DNA of 64,000 nucleotides from Ardenticatenaceae bacterium (lineage in GTDB: Bacteria > Chloroflexota > Anaerolineae > Promineifilales > Promineifilaceae): positions 372,001 to 436,000 of the forward strand of contig JACKBQ010000001.1 of the NCBI GenBank assembly GCA_020634455.1. Reading direction: 5' to 3'. Positions 61,586 to 64,000 of the stretch are shown here, piece after piece; within the stretch, counting starts at the first letter, position 1, and each line of letters starts with the position of its first letter. Made by a program: the position numbers and the translations under genes. The notes below the pieces were generated by a model. The model was not told where the DNA came from, searched no databases, and saw nothing but the letters and a program-made list of their open reading frames with translations.

Positions 61586-62251
61586 ATGATTCGAGCATTA
61601 ATTTTTGACTTTGATGGCCTGATTTTCGACTCCGAAACAACTGATTTCATTTCCTGGCAAGAAACGTTCGCAGCGCACGGCGTGGAGCTGGCGCGTGAGG
61701 TGTGGGCCTTGCACATCGGCACCATCACCTTTAGCCCTTACCTGCATCTGGAGGAACTACTGGGACGGCCGATTGACCGAGATGCGGTTCATGACGTGCG
61801 CAAAGCGCGGGATAACGAACTGATTGCCGCCCAAACCATCATGCCGGGCGTGGAAGATTATCTGGCTCAGGCACGGGCGTTGGGGCTGAAACTGGCTGTA
61901 GCGTCCAGCTCCAACCACAAATGGGTAGATGGCCATTTGCAGCGGCTGGGGCTGTTTGACCAGTTTGAGTATATTTTTTGTAACGATGACGTGGGGGGTG
62001 TGGGCAAGCCTGATCCGGCCGTGTATCGCGCGGCGATTTCTGCCTTGAACATTGCACCCCATGAAGGCCTGGCTCTGGAAGATTCGTCCAACGGGGTGAC
62101 GGCGGCCAAAGGGGCGGGTTTGTGGTGTACGGCCGTTCCCAACCAGATGACCCGCGACCTCAACTTTGACCATGCCGATTACCGCCTGAGCGCCCTCACC
62201 GAGATGCCGCTTAGCCAGCTCATTGCGGAGGTGACGCATGGCGCAATCTAA
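61586..62251 (+). CDS. HAD hydrolase, beta-phosphoglucomutase-like
   Basis: A 221-residue HAD-superfamily phosphatase or phosphomutase (subfamily IA). Motif I IFDFDGLIFDSE (nucleophile Asp), motif II AVASSSNHKW, motif III GKPDPAVYR, motif IV ALEDSSNGVTAAKGAGL. The helical cap (about 16-85) is the type found in beta-phosphoglucomutase and related phosphatases. It overlaps the next gene by 14 bases, so the two are co-translated. Confidence 0.92.
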   Translation: MIRALIFDFDGLIFDSETTDFISWQETFAAHGVELAREVWALHIGTITFSPYLHLEELLGRPIDRDAVHDVRKARDNELIAAQTIMPGVEDYLAQARALGLKLAVASSSNHKWVDGHLQRLGLFDQFEYIFCNDDVGGVGKPDPAVYRAAISALNIAPHEGLALEDSSNGVTAAKGAGLWCTAVPNQMTRDLNFDHADYRLSALTEMPLSQLIAEVTHGAI

Positions 62252-62699
62252 TCCCCCGATGCCTCAGCCAGGGTTGACCAACGCCCAAAAAATTGTGGAA
62301 TTCCACGACGCCGTGGGGTCGCCCGTGCCAGAAAAGCCAATCGTGCCGCCACTGGCAATTTTGCAGCTCCGCCAAAAGCTGCTTCAGGAAGAGTTTGCGG
62401 AGGCAAGTGAGGCGTTGGGGGAATTAACGGCCGTTCTCCAAGCCGACCAACTGCTGCAACCTGCCGACGTTACCGATTGGGTGCATGAACTGGCTGACCT
62501 GCTTTACGTGACCTATGGTGCGATTCTTGCCTGCGGCGTGGACCCCGACCCCGTTTTTGCCGAAGTACACCGCGCCAACCTGAGCAAAGCAGGCGGCCCC
62601 CGCCGCGCCGACGGCAAAATCCTCAAGCCACCCGGCTGGCAGCCCGCCGACGTGCGTGGCGTGATTGAAAAACAGGTGAACGGAAGTAATCGAGATTAG
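62238..62699 (+). CDS. MazG/PRA-PH-like nucleotide pyrophosphohydrolase
   Basis: A 153-residue all-alpha NTP pyrophosphohydrolase-like protein. The metal-binding E-x-x-E ... E-x-x-D pattern is in LLQEEFAEASEAL and WVHELADLLYVTYGAI. The C-terminal NLSKAGGPRRADGKILKPPG occurs in phosphoribosyl-ATP pyrophosphohydrolase-like (PF01503) proteins. GGAGGTGA immediately precedes ATG 62238. It overlaps the HAD gene; possibly a nucleotide house-cleaning pair. Its final codons and TAG stop fall in an intergenic repeat. Confidence 0.85.
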   Translation: MAQSNPPMPQPGLTNAQKIVEFHDAVGSPVPEKPIVPPLAILQLRQKLLQEEFAEASEALGELTAVLQADQLLQPADVTDWVHELADLLYVTYGAILACGVDPDPVFAEVHRANLSKAGGPRRADGKILKPPGWQPADVRGVIEKQVNGSNRD

Positions 62700-62740
62700 A
62701 GATTGGAGATTAAAAGCGCCCAATCTCCAGTCTCTAATCT
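62693..62740. repeat. Intergenic inverted repeat, GAGATTAGAGATT family
   Basis: AGATTAGAGATTGGAGATT (62693-62711) pairs with AATCTCCAGTCTCTAATCT (62722-62740) with one mismatch. A diverged half-copy of the same unit lies at about 30667-30710. The left arm includes the stop codon of the MazG-like gene. Confidence 0.85.
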
Positions 62741-62751
62741 TCCCAAAAACC

Positions 62752-63633
62752 ATGAAACTGAGTGAACGCGCCTTAAAAGACCAGCTTTACGAGATTGCCG
62801 ACAACGAGTTTGCCTTGCCAGAGCACGCCAAGGCAATGCCCCGCGTGCTGGAAATGCTGCCCCATCTCGGCAGCCCAGATGCGGAACTGCGGGACGATTT
62901 GATTTACAGCACATTGGCCACCTGGATTTTGGCCGACAAGCTTGAGGATGACGATCTGAAGGCGTTGCTGCGCCAAATGCTCACCGAAGAACACATTTTT
63001 TACAAGCTGGGCGAAGCGGATACCGACTCGATTTTTATGCGCAGCTTTTCGGTATTGTTAGTGCCTTTGATTTTGATTCGACAACGGGCACGGCCGTTTC
63101 TCATGCCTTATGAACTGCGCGAACTGAAGGTAAAGCTGCTGGATTATCTAGAGCGGGAGCAGGATTTGCGCGGCTTTGTGCTGGATGAAGACCAGGCGGG
63201 CGAGCCAAAGGGGTGGGCCCACGCCATCGCCCACACGGCCGACGCGCTCGATGATTTGGTGCAGTGCAAAGACATGGGTGGCGAGGAATTACTGGAAATT
63301 TTAGACGCCATTCGCCAGCGCATTGCCGAGCCGAAGTTGGTTTTTACCCACTCCGAGGATGAGCGGCTGGTGACGCCAGTCATTGCTGCGTTGGGGCGCA
63401 AATTGCTCACCCCCGCTGATGTGCAAAGTTGGTTGGCGGGCTTTGTGCCATTGGCCAAGCAAAAAGAGCCATTCCCTGACTGCTACCGCCAGGCGCAAAA
63501 CGTGAAGAACTTTTTGCGCAGCCTCTACTTCCGCGCCCGCAAGCCAGAAACAGCCGAACAAATCGGCGACCCCAGCGCCAGCGCCCTGGCCGACCTGGTG
63601 GGCAAAACCCTCCAAACCATCGCCCTTTTCTAA
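62752..63633 (+). CDS. DUF2785-family protein
   Basis: A 293-residue helical protein matching the DUF2785 layout: LGSPDAELRDDLIYSTLATW, FMRSFSVLLVPLILIRQRAR, GWAHAIAHTADALDDLVQ and LRSLYFRARKPE. Function unknown. No clear ribosome site, because an inverted repeat ends close to the ATG. Followed by an inverted repeat and a convergent monooxygenase-like gene. Confidence 0.78.
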   Translation: MKLSERALKDQLYEIADNEFALPEHAKAMPRVLEMLPHLGSPDAELRDDLIYSTLATWILADKLEDDDLKALLRQMLTEEHIFYKLGEADTDSIFMRSFSVLLVPLILIRQRARPFLMPYELRELKVKLLDYLEREQDLRGFVLDEDQAGEPKGWAHAIAHTADALDDLVQCKDMGGEELLEILDAIRQRIAEPKLVFTHSEDERLVTPVIAALGRKLLTPADVQSWLAGFVPLAKQKEPFPDCYRQAQNVKNFLRSLYFRARKPETAEQIGDPSASALADLVGKTLQTIALF

Positions 63634-63639
63634 CAGGAG

Positions 63640-63715
63640 TCATGCTGAGTAAAGCGAAGCATCCCGTCCAAGTTGGTTGGGATGCTTCATTGCGCTCCGC
63701 TCCATTCAGAATGCC
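63640..63715. repeat. Intergenic inverted repeat, CTGAGCGAAG family
   Basis: CATGCTGAGTAAAGCGAAGC on the left pairs with GGGATGCTTCATTGCGCTCC and CATTCAGAATG on the right. Related to 9875-9963. It lies between convergent genes and may serve as a two-way terminator. Confidence 0.8.
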
Positions 63716-63725
63716 ATGTTCGCTG

Positions 63726-64000
63726 CTAAAACACCGCCTCGTAATGCTCCACGGTGGGGAATGGGTCGTAGAAGTGGTGGAGGAGTGCCTTCCATTGCTG
63801 ATATTCGGCCGATTGGCGGAAGCCGATGGTGTGATCCTCCAACGTTTGCCAGCGCACCAGCAAAACGTACTGGTTGGGCACCTCCAGGCATTTTTGCAGC
63901 TCGTGGCTGACGTACCCGCCCATCCCAGAAATGATTTTTTGGGCCTGGGCAAAGGTGGCTTCGAAAGCGGCCGTTTCCCCCGCCTTCACATTCAAAATAG
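63726..64000 (-). CDS. Antibiotic biosynthesis monooxygenase (ABM) family protein, 5'-truncated by window edge
   Basis: A small ABM-fold protein; about 91 residues are visible. The frame is open to the window edge (ILNVKAGETAAFEATFAQAQ continues upstream of the TTG at 63995), so the start is outside. Landmarks: GYVSHELQKCLEVPNQYVLL strands, RWQTLEDHTIGFRQS, YQQWKALLHHFYDPFPTVEH. These ferredoxin-like dimers act as cofactor-free oxygenases or heme-degrading relatives; here the role is unknown. Confidence 0.85.
   Translation of the reverse strand, partial: ILNVKAGETAAFEATFAQAQKIISGMGGYVSHELQKCLEVPNQYVLLVRWQTLEDHTIGFRQSAEYQQWKALLHHFYDPFPTVEHYEAVF

Larger units (their letters stand above)
1878..63099. 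repeat. Dispersed palindrome ACGGCCGT, about 120 copies
   Basis: A hand count gives about 120 exact copies, one per 500-550 bases, against one or two expected at this base composition. Most lie inside genes, commonly as GAAACGGCCGTT (read Glu-Thr-Ala-Val in one frame) or AACGGCCGTTT (Asn-Gly-Arg). Near-matches with one changed end base (GCGGCCGT, ACGGCCGA) are also frequent. None lies in the IS630 element. Confidence 0.9.

Overview
The window is a gene-dense stretch (about 55 protein genes, no gene-free gap longer than 300 bases, no rRNA or tRNA recognised) of a moderately GC-rich bacterial chromosome. A NifJ-type pyruvate:ferredoxin oxidoreductase next to a dihydroorotate-dehydrogenase-like flavoprotein, many sensor kinases with membrane inputs, lipoproteins with Thr/Pro-rich linkers, choice-of-anchor beta-helix proteins and a carotenoid desaturase/ABA4-like pair together suggest an Anaerolineae-like member of the Chloroflexota. 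That assignment is inference; no marker gene in the window settles it.

Layout. 1-4.6 kb: nifJ (5' end just outside) and a DHOD-like partner. 4.8-7.6 kb: two tandem HlyD-type adaptors. 7.6-13.8 kb: luciferase-like oxidoreductase, TIGR04076 protein, dienelactone hydrolase, DUF6295 protein, acetoacetyl-CoA synthetase, MidA-like methyltransferase. 13.8-16.1 kb: PadR regulator coupled to a membrane protein. 16.2-19.9 kb: TetR regulator plus an ABC-2 exporter operon with an operator embedded in its promoter. 20-30.6 kb, leftward: PGM1-like ATP-grasp ligase, permease fused to two universal stress domains, hpt, THUMP methyltransferase, MalY/PatB aminotransferase, acyltransferase, M23 lipoprotein, sulfotransferase. 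30.8-35.9 kb: B12/radical SAM protein, a NarL-type two-component pair, two c-type cytochromes and a thioredoxin-like lipoprotein. 35.9-50.8 kb: nuclease-like protein, sensor kinases, Nudix proteins, MFS and MscS proteins, serine hydrolase, beta-helix protein. 50.9-56.9 kb: M3 peptidase, ABA4-like/CrtD-like/SRPBCC cluster, glutaredoxin-thioredoxin reductase fusion. 57-58.2 kb: an IS630-family element. 58.3-64 kb: DUF4037, TPR-like, TauE, HAD, MazG-like, DUF2785 and monooxygenase-like genes.

The most notable item is at 35529-35912. A thioredoxin-like lipoprotein reads through two in-frame TGA codons placed exactly where the two catalytic cysteines of a CxxC motif belong (giving U-A-P-U). A 7-bp stem-loop starts 10 nt after the second TGA and fits a bacterial SECIS. 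It is the third gene of an operon with two cytochromes c, so it looks like an envelope diselenide/thioredoxin-type selenoprotein. Conventional gene calling would break it at the stops.

Two genome-wide signatures also stand out. The palindrome ACGGCCGT occurs about 120 times (hand count) against one or two expected, resembling the cyanobacterial HIP1 phenomenon. Several families of imperfect inverted repeats (built on CACAGAG, GATTTCGCAGATT, GCGAGTTTGC, ACGCGGATTA, AATCTCTAATC and CTGAGCGAAG units) occupy the spaces between genes. Some have been captured into coding sequence, including one that encodes a whole signal peptide, and one is split at its centre by the IS630 element.
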